A stretch of 64,000 nucleotides of DNA from Vaginella massiliensis (GTDB lineage Bacteria; Bacteroidota; Bacteroidia; Flavobacteriales; Weeksellaceae), in NCBI RefSeq assembly GCF_900089075.1, contig NZ_LT593746.1, positions 432,920 through 496,919 on the forward strand, in the 5' to 3' direction. Below are positions 35,087 through 43,113 of the stretch, in pieces (positions within the stretch are counted from its first letter, which is position 1; every line of letters begins with the position of its first letter). The position numbers were made by a program, and so were the translations under genes. Under the pieces are notes generated by a model. The model was not told the DNA's origin. It saw only the letters and a program-made list of their open reading frames with translations, and searched no databases.

Positions 35087-35992
35087 ATGAACGCAAGAGA
35101 TAACCGATCTTCTAGAAATAATAAAAATTCGAATCCAAAATCGAAAGACAATCGTAAACCATCGACTTCCAACTCGACCTTCGGCAAACCGAAATCGAGC
35201 AATTACAAAGGTAAAGATGTGTACAATGTTTACAACAAAAATCGTTTTGCAAAACGCTTGCAAACTCCACCAAAAGACGATGGCACCATAAGATTGAATA
35301 AATACATTGCCAATGCAGGGATTTGCTCTCGCCGCGAAGCAGACGAATACATCGCAACAGGTGTGGTAACCGTAAACGGAAATATCGTAACCGAAATGGG
35401 ATACAAAGTGCAACCTGGCGACGAAGTGAAATTCGACGGGAAAAAGATCACGGCAGAAAAAAATGTCTATTTCATCTTGAACAAACCCAAAGGATACATC
35501 ACCACCTCGAAAGATGAAAGAAACCGAAATACCGTGATGGATTTGATGGCAGATGCCACAACGGCTCGCATCTTTCCAGTTGGGCGATTAGACAGACAGA
35601 CCACTGGCGTGCTTTTGTTCACAAACGATGGATTTTTGACCAAAAAACTCACGCATCCGAGTTACGACGTCAAGAAAATATACCACGTAACCCTCGACAG
35701 AAAATTGACCAATCAGGATATGGCCGAAATAAAAAAAGGCATCCGCCTGATTCCTGAAGGTGTTGCAATGGTAGACGACATCAGCTTTATCGAAGGTGAA
35801 CCACACAACCAAGTTGGCTTGGAACTCCATATCGGTTGGAATCGCGTTGTGCGTAGAATTTTCGAAAAATTGGGGTATACAGTAGAAAAACTCGATCGTG
35901 TATCATTTGCCGGACTTACCAAATCGAAGTTGAAAAAAGGCGAATTCAGAGCATTGACCCAACAAGAAATCAATTATTTGAAAATGATATAA
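35087..35992 (+). CDS. Pseudouridine synthase of the RsuA/RluB/E/F family
   Basis: A 301-residue RNA-modifying enzyme: a basic, Asn/Ser/Lys-rich extension (1–65), an S4 RNA-binding domain (IRLNKYIANAGICSRREADEYI, about 68–120) and the catalytic domain with VYFILNKPKGYITT and the catalytic Asp169 in FPVGRLDRQTTGVLLFTNDG. By size and S4 domain it most resembles RluB (23S rRNA U2605), but RsuA-type 16S specificity cannot be excluded. The N-terminal extension is longer than in E. coli RluB and is low complexity. Confidence 0.92.
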   Translation: MNARDNRSSRNNKNSNPKSKDNRKPSTSNSTFGKPKSSNYKGKDVYNVYNKNRFAKRLQTPPKDDGTIRLNKYIANAGICSRREADEYIATGVVTVNGNIVTEMGYKVQPGDEVKFDGKKITAEKNVYFILNKPKGYITTSKDERNRNTVMDLMADATTARIFPVGRLDRQTTGVLLFTNDGFLTKKLTHPSYDVKKIYHVTLDRKLTNQDMAEIKKGIRLIPEGVAMVDDISFIEGEPHNQVGLELHIGWNRVVRRIFEKLGYTVEKLDRVSFAGLTKSKLKKGEFRALTQQEINYLKMI

Positions 35993-36000
35993 TAATTTTC

Positions 36001-36034
36001 GAAAAATCTCGTCTTATAAGATGAGATTTTTTAT
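36001..36034 (+). terminator. Terminator after the pseudouridine synthase gene
   Basis: AAATCTC pairs with GAGATTT, extended by a G-T pair and TCTT/AAGA, followed by TTTTTT. Confidence 0.8.
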
Positions 36035-36077
36035 CTCGAAACATGAAGTCATTGTTCGCAATAAAAATTAATACCAA

Positions 36078-36626
36078 ATGAAAAAAATAGCACGTTACTT
36101 TATCTTATTGCTTGGTCTTGTCTCTGTTACTGCCTGCATGGAGTATAATATAGAAAATGATTTAGAATCGTCTACTGTCGAAGCTCACTCTATTACGCTT
36201 GACGGGGAGAAATACTATATCAAATCAGAATACTCGCCCAATCCACTCAGATTAACAATTACGGAGGGCGAGAAATTGAACAACGCTTGGGTACACCTTA
36301 CAGGCTACGATAAAGACAGCAAAAAACAGCTTGCCATAGCGGTTTCGATACATTATGATCGAGAAAAAGGAATCACCGGAAATTATATAGCAAAAGAAAA
36401 CGCTGAGGGCGAAACGATTTTCGAACATGGGGACTATGACTTGTTGAATAGTTTTTACAACCTTCGCGATACTGAAAGTAGCACAGAAGATAAAGGCTCG
36501 AAAGGAAAGGGCACTTTTTACATAGAAGATAAGGGCAACAAAGAGTACAACGTGAAATTTGATTTTGAATACAAGAACGGAAAAAGAGCTCAAGGAAATA
36601 TCACTGGAGAATTTTCAGTAGAATAA
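36078..36626 (+). CDS. Small lipoprotein of unknown function
   Basis: A 182-residue protein with a lipoprotein signal peptide; the lipobox is VTAC with acylated Cys20. The mature part (MEYNIENDLESSTVEAHSITLDGEKYYIKSEYS...) is acidic and beta-rich, with FEYKNGKRAQGNITGEFSVE at the end, a layout seen in many short Bacteroidota surface lipoproteins. No family is recognised. It stands alone between two strong terminators. Confidence 0.8.
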   Translation: MKKIARYFILLLGLVSVTACMEYNIENDLESSTVEAHSITLDGEKYYIKSEYSPNPLRLTITEGEKLNNAWVHLTGYDKDSKKQLAIAVSIHYDREKGITGNYIAKENAEGETIFEHGDYDLLNSFYNLRDTESSTEDKGSKGKGTFYIEDKGNKEYNVKFDFEYKNGKRAQGNITGEFSVE

Positions 36627-36656
36627 AAAGCGACTCTGCCGAGTCGCTTTTTTGTT
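36624..36656 (+). terminator. Terminator after the lipoprotein gene
   Basis: AAAAGCGACTC pairs with GAGTCGCTTTT around TGCC (36626–36651), followed by more T. It starts within the lipoprotein stop codon. Confidence 0.92.
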
Positions 36657-36678
36657 TATTTTAATCATTAAAATTATC

Positions 36679-37422
36679 CTAATAAGAATCTTCCGCTCGT
36701 TCGCCTCTTACAATTGCCAAAGCCGAAGACGTCCCGATTCGTTTCACGCCCAGCGCAATCATCTGCTTGGCTTCCTCTATATTTCGTACTCCGCCAGAAG
36801 CTTTCACAGGCAACTGTCCAGCGTTTTCCAACATCAGTTTTATCACGTGTTCGTTTGCACCGTTGGGTTCGCCATTTGGCGTTTGGTAAAAGCCTGTAGA
36901 CGACTTCACAAAGACATTCGACACCTCGTCGGCGCCAATTTTTTCTTCTACAATTTTTCGAATCAGTTTTGTAATTCCTACGATTTCTTCATCGGTAAGT
37001 GCAGCAGTCTCGATGATCCATTTTACAATTTTTCCCTCTCGTATTGCAATGCGAGTACAGGTCTCTATCTCTTCCGAAACCTTTTCTAAGTTGCCTTTTT
37101 TGTAAGCAGTATAGTCTACCACAAAATCCAATTCGTCTGCACCGTCTGCAATTGCTTTCTGGGCTTCGCGCATTTTTTCGTCTAAGGTGTAATCACCTTC
37201 TGGAAAACCAATTACCGTTCCCAGTTTTACAAGACTCGATTGCGAATCCAAAATTTCGCGTACCGAGCGCACATAATCTGGACGAATCATCACGGCGTAG
37301 AATCCGTTTTCAATTGCCTCTTGCGTCAATTGGTGCACTTTCTCTAAAGTCTCTGAATTAGATATTCCTGCTTGCTCTGGTGTTTTAAGATAAGTTGAAT
37401 CTAAGTAATCTTTTACACTCAT
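36679..37422 (-). CDS. deoC: Deoxyribose-phosphate aldolase
   Basis: A 247-residue class I aldolase cleaving 2-deoxyribose-5-phosphate into glyceraldehyde-3-phosphate and acetaldehyde. The Schiff-base lysine lies in SNVFVKSSTGFYQTP, the second catalytic lysine in VKASGGVRN, and the acidic partner segment is ELDFVVDYTAYKKGN with WIIETAALTDEE following. It probably serves catabolism of deoxynucleosides. No other deo genes are adjacent. Confidence 0.95.
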   Translation of the reverse strand: MSVKDYLDSTYLKTPEQAGISNSETLEKVHQLTQEAIENGFYAVMIRPDYVRSVREILDSQSSLVKLGTVIGFPEGDYTLDEKMREAQKAIADGADELDFVVDYTAYKKGNLEKVSEEIETCTRIAIREGKIVKWIIETAALTDEEIVGITKLIRKIVEEKIGADEVSNVFVKSSTGFYQTPNGEPNGANEHVIKLMLENAGQLPVKASGGVRNIEEAKQMIALGVKRIGTSSALAIVRGERAEDSY

Positions 37423-37490
37423 TGTTTACCATATTTTATAAAGAATGATTTTATAAGAAATTACAAAATCTTCAAAACCATCCGCCTTCC

Positions 37491-38465
37491 TTAATTCCTA
37501 TTAAAAGCAAATTTAAGGCTAATTATGCTAAAAATAGGAAAATGATCGCTTGGTCCACCCATATATTTTTTACCATCATAGGTTCTGATTGGGTTATTTC
37601 GCTCATTATCAGGCAAATTCAACAATGGATTTGGGTTGAATATTTTTGATGTTTGCCATCGAATTGAATGCGATTTCGATACAAAACTTTTCGAAAACAA
37701 CATTTGATCAAAGATCAGCCATTGTTTTTTATACACCAATGTCCCAGAACTGAATCGCATCATTTTCACAAACGGATTGAAGAGTTCTTTTTTTACGAGC
37801 TGACTTTCTACTGCGCGTGTTTGCAAAATATCAATCAGATTCGAATTGGTTGGCGTATCGTTGAAATCACCCATTATCACCAGGTTAGCATCGGCGTCTA
37901 GCTCAAAAATTTGGTCTATTTCGCTACGCATTCGTTGCAATAGCAAAGCTCTTTTGTGAAGATTGAGCGCTGCGTCTCGCTTAGACGGAAGATGTAAAAC
38001 AAAAAAATAAACAATCTCATCGCCCAACTTGGTTTTTACCGTCAAAATATCTCGGGTATAACTTCGCAAACCATTTGCATCTTTGAAAACCAATCGCAAA
38101 GGTTTTGAATGCAAAATCTCCACGAACTCTTTTTTATACAAAAAAGCCACGTTAATTTTCCGTTCGTCCAACGAATCGTAAAACACATAATCGTACCGCT
38201 GGTTTTTGAGTTTTGGATGGGTGATAAGATCTTCTAAAACCGATTCGTTTTCTATTTCGGCCAAACCAATTACCGCAGGAGATTGATTGGTTTCTTGTCG
38301 ACCGATATGATACAAAACTGTAGAAATCTGTGTAAGTTTGTGGGCGTAACGCGAATCGTTCCATTTTTGCTTATTTCCTATAATATAGGATGGTTGATCT
38401 GTCGAAAAATCGTGCCGTGCATAAAAATTTTCGACATTATAGAAAGCAAAAGTTAGATGATTCAA
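37491..38465 (-). CDS. Endonuclease/exonuclease/phosphatase family protein
   Basis: A 324-residue protein of the Mg-dependent EEP superfamily. The conserved N-terminal FAFYNVENFYARHD, the Glu in VIGLAEIENESVLEDL, VIMGDFNDTPTNSN and the C-terminal GGPSDHFPIFSIIS with the catalytic Asp-His pair are all visible. No signal peptide is seen. The only start that keeps the conserved N-terminus is a TTG at 38465; no ATG is available in frame nearby. The substrate (DNA, phosphoester or lipid) cannot be predicted. Confidence 0.87.
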   Translation of the reverse strand: MNHLTFAFYNVENFYARHDFSTDQPSYIIGNKQKWNDSRYAHKLTQISTVLYHIGRQETNQSPAVIGLAEIENESVLEDLITHPKLKNQRYDYVFYDSLDERKINVAFLYKKEFVEILHSKPLRLVFKDANGLRSYTRDILTVKTKLGDEIVYFFVLHLPSKRDAALNLHKRALLLQRMRSEIDQIFELDADANLVIMGDFNDTPTNSNLIDILQTRAVESQLVKKELFNPFVKMMRFSSGTLVYKKQWLIFDQMLFSKSFVSKSHSIRWQTSKIFNPNPLLNLPDNERNNPIRTYDGKKYMGGPSDHFPIFSIISLKFAFNRN

Positions 38466-38529
38466 AATAGAAATTTTATATTAAGCTAAGATTTATCCCA
38501 CAAGCGTAACCATGCGGTGATCTCGCAAC

Positions 38530-38537
38530 AAAGATAA
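38530..38537 (-). promoter_or_regulatory. Bacteroidota -7 box (TATCTTTG) upstream of the EEP-family gene
   Basis: Perfect minus-strand match 64 bases before the TTG start at 38465 and just in front of the divergent TRIC gene. Confidence 0.35.
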
Positions 38538-38542
38538 AGAAT

Positions 38543-39154
38543 ATGACAGTACAATACATCTTCGAGCTATTTGGGGTTTTTGTTTTTGCCATTTCTGGTG
38601 CTTTAGCTGGAAACGAACGGCAGAAACACGATTGGTTCGGCATTGCATTCTGTGCCTTTGTAACGGCAATTGGTGGCGGTACCTTACGCGATCTTTTTCT
38701 GGGTAGCAAACCGCTGGTTTGGTTCGATGATATGAATATCATTTATGCGGTGTTTGCAGGCATTCTCTTTACCGGTGTGTTTTACAAAACATTCGACAAA
38801 TGGCGTAAAACCCTAGTGCTTTTCGATACGCTTGGTTTGGCATTGTTCACGATTGTGGGCTTGGAAAAAGCGCAAAGTTTTGGTGCAAATAATTTCATTG
38901 CGGTGCTCATGGGTATGTTTACGGCTGTGATGGGCGGCGTGCTTCGCGATACGCTCATCAACAAAACTCCACTAATTTTTATGGAAGAAATCTACGCAAC
39001 GGCTTGTATCGTAGGCGGAATCCTGTATTTGTTGCTCGATGGTTTTGGTTTGGATCGTAACCTCAACTTCATCATCTCGGGCTCTGTCATCATCGCCATT
39101 CGATTAATCACCGTGAAATACAACATTTCCTTACCTAAATTTTACAAAGAATGA
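38543..39154 (+). CDS. TRIC/YadS family membrane protein (trimeric cation channel type)
   Basis: A 203-residue membrane protein with about six to seven helices built from an internal repeat: GIAFCAFVTAIGGGTLRDLFLG (about 35–56) and FIAVLMGMFTAVMGGVLRDTLIN (about 117–139). The Gly-rich GGG/GG-x-LRD signatures are those of the bacterial TRIC (formerly UPF0126) family, whose members form trimeric cation channels. Its stop overlaps the hutG start by four bases (ATGA). Confidence 0.9.
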   Translation: MTVQYIFELFGVFVFAISGALAGNERQKHDWFGIAFCAFVTAIGGGTLRDLFLGSKPLVWFDDMNIIYAVFAGILFTGVFYKTFDKWRKTLVLFDTLGLALFTIVGLEKAQSFGANNFIAVLMGMFTAVMGGVLRDTLINKTPLIFMEEIYATACIVGGILYLLLDGFGLDRNLNFIISGSVIIAIRLITVKYNISLPKFYKE

Positions 39155-40092
39155 TTATTAAAAAATTCGATTCCTCTATTTGGACTGGCCGTTTGGACGA
39201 AGAAGATGGACTAGGCGGACTTCGCTTACATCAAATCATCACAGAATATACCGCAGAGCTTGCGTGTTCGAAAGTTTTGGTCGGATTTGAATCTGATGAA
39301 GGTGTAGCGCGAAACAAAGGCCGAGTTGGCGCCAAAAACGCCCCAAATGAAATCAGAAAAGCCTTGGCAAATTTGCCTGTTCATTTTGACCACGAAAAAA
39401 CAAAAGTTTCGGATTACGGAAACATTGTTTGCGACGATAAAATGCTCGAAATGGCGAGAGAAAAACAAATTGAAATCGTTTCGAAAATCATTGAAAACAA
39501 TCAACTACCCATTGTTTTGGGAGGTGGTCACGAAACTGCTTTGGGCAACTTTCTTGCCCTCGCAAAACACGCTCCTTCGATTACAATCATCAATATCGAT
39601 GCGCACTTCGACCTGCGAAAACCCAACCCTATTTCTACCTCTGGAACGCCATTCTACGAAATGCACGACTATTGCAAAAGCAACAACATGCCCTTTCAAT
39701 ATCTCGTGATCGGGTTGCAAGAAAATGGAAATACGCAAGCACTTTTCAATAGAGCAGATGAGTTTGGCACCCAATACATCATGGCCGATGAAATTCACGC
39801 CAACCTCAATCAGGTTTTAGATCAACTCAAACAATTTATCGCCCAAAACGACACAATTTATCTAAGTTTGGATATGGATGTTTTCGACGGAGCCTTTGCG
39901 CCTGGAGTAAGCGCGCCAAGCATCAACGGCTTGACTCCTTTCCAGGTGAAATACCTCATCAAGCTGTTGTTGAATAGCGGAAAAGTGAAGTTGTTTGATG
40001 TGGTAGAACTCAATCCGACCTACGACATCGATCAAAGAACAGCAAAACTTGCCGCTCAAATGGTGAACGAAATCATAAAATATTTATATTAA
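39151..40092 (+). CDS. hutG: Formimidoylglutamase (arginase/agmatinase superfamily)
   Basis: A 313-residue Mn-dependent ureohydrolase. The metal ligands are in VLGGGHETALGNF (His), NIDAHFDLR (Asp, His, Asp) and SLDMDVFDGAFAPGVSAPS (two Asp). The N-terminal LGGLRLHQII and GFESDEGVARNKGRVGAKNAPNEIR fit HutG, which releases formamide from N-formimidoyl-glutamate in histidine degradation; another ureohydrolase specificity is possible. No other hut genes are adjacent. Coupled to the upstream channel gene. Confidence 0.87.
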   Translation: MIIKKFDSSIWTGRLDEEDGLGGLRLHQIITEYTAELACSKVLVGFESDEGVARNKGRVGAKNAPNEIRKALANLPVHFDHEKTKVSDYGNIVCDDKMLEMAREKQIEIVSKIIENNQLPIVLGGGHETALGNFLALAKHAPSITIINIDAHFDLRKPNPISTSGTPFYEMHDYCKSNNMPFQYLVIGLQENGNTQALFNRADEFGTQYIMADEIHANLNQVLDQLKQFIAQNDTIYLSLDMDVFDGAFAPGVSAPSINGLTPFQVKYLIKLLLNSGKVKLFDVVELNPTYDIDQRTAKLAAQMVNEIIKYLY

Positions 40093-40117
40093 TCAAAATA
40101 TTGTAACCTTTTGCGAG

Positions 40118-40151
40118 TTTCATTCGTATACCATAGAACAGTCGAATGAAA
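40118..40151. repeat. Nine-base inverted repeat between hutG and rpoD
   Basis: TTTCATTCG (40118–40126) and CGAATGAAA (40143–40151) are perfect inverted repeats separated by 16 bases. No T-run follows on either strand, so it is not a classical terminator. It lies about 67 bases before the rpoD ATG and could be an operator or a leader structure. Confidence 0.5.
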
Positions 40152-40217
40152 TAGTTCGATGAAATGTGTTGGTTAAAATAGTATTTATTAATTAACTTTT
40201 TATAAGGTCATTGTTCA

Positions 40218-41084
40218 ATGAGACAGCTTAAAATCACCAAACAGGTTACGAATCGCGAAACCGCATCATTAGACAAGTATTTGCAAGAAATTGGTAAAGT
40301 AGATTTAATCACAGCAGAAGAAGAGGTTGAATTGGCTCAACGCATCAAGGCTGGTGATCGAGTAGCATTGGAAAAGCTAACCAAAGCAAATTTACGTTTT
40401 GTGGTGTCGGTAGCAAAACAATATCAAAACCAAGGATTGAGTTTACCCGATTTGATCAACGAAGGAAACTTAGGTTTGATAAAGGCTGCACAGCGATTTG
40501 ATGAAACACGAGGATTCAAATTCATCTCCTACGCAGTTTGGTGGATACGTCAATCTATCTTACAAGCTTTGGCTGAACAATCGCGTATAGTACGTTTGCC
40601 ACTCAACAAAATCGGATCGATCAACAAAATCAATAAAGCTTATGCTTTGTTGGAGCAAGAACACGAACGTGCCCCATCGGCTGAAGAAATTTCAGAAGTT
40701 CTAGACATGTCGGAAAGCGACGTAAAAGAATCATTGAAAAACTCGGGTCGCCACGTATCGATGGACGCTCCTTTGGTCGAAGGAGAAGATTCTAACCTTT
40801 ACGATGTTCTCAACATTGGCGAATCGCCATCTCCAGACACGCTTTTGATGATGGAATCTTTGAGAGTAGAGATCGAACGTGCCTTGCAAACGTTGACACC
40901 AAGAGAAGCAGATCTTATTCGATTGTATTTCGGGTTGAATGGTCAACATCCCATGACATTGGAAGAAATTGGTGAAACGTTTGATCTTACCAGAGAACGT
41001 GTGCGTCAGATTAAAGAAAAAGCAATCAGAAGATTGAAACACACTTCAAGATCTAAAATCTTGAAAACCTATATCGGGAAATAA
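40218..41084 (+). CDS. rpoD: Primary RNA polymerase sigma factor (sigma-70 / SigA type)
   Basis: A 288-residue sigma factor, the short form typical of Bacteroidota, lacking region 1.1. Region 1.2 is [27 protein letters not shown], region 2 contains [37 protein letters not shown] and [20 protein letters not shown], region 3 is present, and region 4.2 is [30 protein letters not shown]. It directs transcription from the TTG/TAnnTTTG promoters seen throughout this window. The gene is alone and ends in a strong terminator. Confidence 0.97.
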   Translation: MRQLKITKQVTNRETASLDKYLQEIGKVDLITAEEEVELAQRIKAGDRVALEKLTKANLRFVVSVAKQYQNQGLSLPDLINEGNLGLIKAAQRFDETRGFKFISYAVWWIRQSILQALAEQSRIVRLPLNKIGSINKINKAYALLEQEHERAPSAEEISEVLDMSESDVKESLKNSGRHVSMDAPLVEGEDSNLYDVLNIGESPSPDTLLMMESLRVEIERALQTLTPREADLIRLYFGLNGQHPMTLEEIGETFDLTRERVRQIKEKAIRRLKHTSRSKILKTYIGK

Positions 41085-41104
41085 TTTTTAGATTTATTTA
41101 ATGA

Positions 41105-41140
41105 CTAAGCAATCCTTTTGGGGTTGCTTTTTTTTTAAAT
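41105..41140 (+). terminator. Terminator after rpoD
   Basis: AAGCAATCC (41107–41115) pairs with GGGTTGCTT (41121–41129, one T-G) around TTTTG, followed by a run of T. Confidence 0.88.
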
Positions 41141-41259
41141 ATCCATTTCAATGATGAAAAAATCAAAAATATACAATCGGCTATACCAACAAAAAACAAA
41201 GATTTTTCTGCTGACTGTGTGAAATGGCAACAAAGTTTTTTTGATGCTCTTTTTAATCC

Positions 41260-41267
41260 TAAATTTG
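41260..41267 (+). promoter_or_regulatory. Bacteroidota promoter for rpe (TTTG and TAAATTTG)
   Basis: Perfect TAnnTTTG match 23 bases before the rpe ATG; TTTG at 41240–41243 gives a 16-base spacing, slightly short. This box is inside the longer open frame and so supports the start at 41291. Confidence 0.5.
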
Positions 41268-41290
41268 CATCACAAACAAAACAAAAAACA

Positions 41291-41938
41291 ATGCCAATTA
41301 TTGCCCCATCGATCTTAGCAGCAGATTTTGCACATCTTGCCCAAGATATTCAACTCGTAAATAACTCCAAAGCAGAATGGTTTCATTTAGACGTAATGGA
41401 CGGCGTTTTTGTGCCCAACATTTCGTACGGAATGCCCATTATCGAACGCATCAATCAATTGACCGATAAAACGCTCGATGTTCATCTTATGATTGTGCAA
41501 CCAGAGCGTTACATCTCGACCTTCAAAGCCATTGGCGCCGATATTCTCACCCTACATTTCGAGGCGAGCACTCACCTACATCGTAGTATACAAGCCATCA
41601 AGACCGAAGGGATGCAAGCGGGAGTTGCCCTCAATCCACACACGCCGGTGTCGGTATTAGAAGACGTGATTGCCGATTTGGATTTGGTACTGATTATGAG
41701 TGTGAATCCTGGGTTTGGCGGACAGAAATTCATAGAAAACACCTATCGAAAAATTGAAAAATTGGCTGAAATGAAAGCTGTTCACAACCCCAATTTGATT
41801 ATAGAAATAGACGGCGGCGTGAACATTGACAACGCACCAAAACTTGTTGCTGCTGGCGCTGATGCTTTGGTTGCAGGTAGTGCAGTTTTCAACGCCGACA
41901 ATCCTGAATTGTACATCGAACAATTGTTTAATAGCTGA
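41291..41938 (+). CDS. rpe: Ribulose-phosphate 3-epimerase
   Basis: A 215-residue TIM-barrel enzyme interconverting ribulose-5-phosphate and xylulose-5-phosphate in the pentose phosphate pathway. The start is the ATG at 41291 (MPIIAPSILAADFAHL), which is the family's N-terminus. HLDVMDGVFVPNISYGMP carries two metal ligands, LDVHLMI another His, and MSVNPGFGGQKF and EIDGGVN the phosphate-binding loop and catalytic Asp. A terminator follows directly. Confidence 0.97.
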   Translation: MPIIAPSILAADFAHLAQDIQLVNNSKAEWFHLDVMDGVFVPNISYGMPIIERINQLTDKTLDVHLMIVQPERYISTFKAIGADILTLHFEASTHLHRSIQAIKTEGMQAGVALNPHTPVSVLEDVIADLDLVLIMSVNPGFGGQKFIENTYRKIEKLAEMKAVHNPNLIIEIDGGVNIDNAPKLVAAGADALVAGSAVFNADNPELYIEQLFNS

Positions 41939-41959
41939 AAAATGTTCTAAAAAAATAAT

Positions 41960-41995
41960 CCAATCCTGTTCTACAAAGGGACAGGATTTTTTTGA
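41960..41995 (+). terminator. Terminator after rpe
   Basis: AATCCTGTTC (41962–41971) pairs with GGACAGGATT (one T-G) around TACAAAG, followed by seven T. Confidence 0.88.
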
Positions 41996-42026
41996 CTTCA
42001 AACAAGTTTTTCAATTTATTCAAAAC

Positions 42027-42524
42027 ATGGAATCCAACGAAAAACGAGGCAACAAAAGCTTTACCCTCAACGAGATTAAAGATAAAATGGCAAAATACTG
42101 TCTTTATCAGGATCGTTGTCATTGGGAGGTTGAACAAAAATTAAACGGCTTCGATTTGATTCCGGAAGCAAAAGAGGAAATCATTACCAAATTGTATCAA
42201 TACGGTTTTATCAACGAACAACGATTCACAGAGACTTTTGTGCGAGGAAAATTCAATCAAAAAAATTGGGGTCGAAATCGCTTGAAAATTGAGCTCAAGA
42301 AAAGACAAATTCCAGAAAAAATGATTCGAGAAGCCTTAGAAACACAGATCGACTCGGAACAATATTTCGCGACCTTACAACAGCTTGCCCATAAAAAGTA
42401 CAATTTGCTAAAAGCCGAGCGTGATTCATTCAAAAAACAACTCAAAATCAAAAATTTTTTAGCCTACAAAGGCTACGAATACGACTTGATACAAGACGTT
42501 CTGAATGATTTGTTTAGAAAATAA
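42027..42524 (+). CDS. recX: Regulatory protein RecX
   Basis: A 165-residue all-helical protein that modulates RecA filament growth. I start at the ATG at 42027 (MESNEKRGNKSFTLNEIKDKM); the open frame upstream overlaps rpe and the terminator. The repeats typical of RecX are visible: CLYQDRCHWEVEQKL, EEIITKLYQYGFINEQRFTETFVRGKFNQKNWGRNRLKIELKKRQIPEKMI and a C-terminal third repeat. recA is not in the window. The last 11 bases overlap the convergent pabC-like gene. Confidence 0.92.
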   Translation: MESNEKRGNKSFTLNEIKDKMAKYCLYQDRCHWEVEQKLNGFDLIPEAKEEIITKLYQYGFINEQRFTETFVRGKFNQKNWGRNRLKIELKKRQIPEKMIREALETQIDSEQYFATLQQLAHKKYNLLKAERDSFKKQLKIKNFLAYKGYEYDLIQDVLNDLFRK

Positions 42525-43113
42525 TGGCCGAAATTGGTAATTCTTGCGCCTCATCAAAATTCATCATGGCATTGATTCGTTTGAACGACCTAAAGCTTTT
42601 CAGGTCGTCAAGCCTTATGGTTGCCAATTCGATTTTTCCTTCTTCCAAAAGTGCTTGTCGCATACATCCGGCCAACAGACATTGCTTCGGGCTAAACCAT
42701 CGTGCTCCATCAAAAAAAATGAGGTTCGTATAGGTGGTATCAGTGAGCACACGGTTTCTCATCAAAATAAGGTCGTGGCAATTATGCTCGTTCAACAAGG
42801 TTGCAAAGTATTGGCGTTGAGACGATTTGTAAAAATACGTGAAATCTTGTCGCATTTCTACTGCTTTGAGTGTTTCGATTGGCACAATCTGATACTCATG
42901 AATGTGAATATCGATGATGTCTTGGGTGTACAAAACTCTTACTTTATACTTGCCCGTGCGGAATTTTTCTGGAATCTGAATGCAGTTTTGGAGGTCGATA
43001 AAGTTGAGCGACCCAAAAATCATTTTTCGGGTAAGATTCATCCGACGATTATGGAAACGCAAATTTCTGAGTATCCCGTCGATGAGGCAAATGGTTTCAA
43101 TATAAGGGTACAT
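42514..43113 (-). CDS. Class IV aminotransferase fold protein, probable aminodeoxychorismate lyase (PabC)
   Basis: A 199-residue PLP-fold protein, shorter than typical PabC (about 260–270). The N-terminal ETICLIDGILRNLRFHNRRM, the central RVLTDTTYTNLIFFDGARWFSPKQCLLAGCMRQALLEEGKI and the final FDEAQELPI follow the class IV pattern. It would split aminodeoxychorismate into p-aminobenzoate and pyruvate, which fits its 17-base overlap with pabB. The PLP-binding lysine expected in the first half is not obvious by eye, so activity should not be taken for granted. Confidence 0.8.
   Translation of the reverse strand: MYPYIETICLIDGILRNLRFHNRRMNLTRKMIFGSLNFIDLQNCIQIPEKFRTGKYKVRVLYTQDIIDIHIHEYQIVPIETLKAVEMRQDFTYFYKSSQRQYFATLLNEHNCHDLILMRNRVLTDTTYTNLIFFDGARWFSPKQCLLAGCMRQALLEEGKIELATIRLDDLKSFRSFKRINAMMNFDEAQELPISAIIF

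Noticed and set aside
40105-40115. TAACCTTTTG upstream of rpoD as a -7 box
   Set aside because: It has two extra bases compared with TAnnTTTG and no -33 partner, so it was not called as a promoter.
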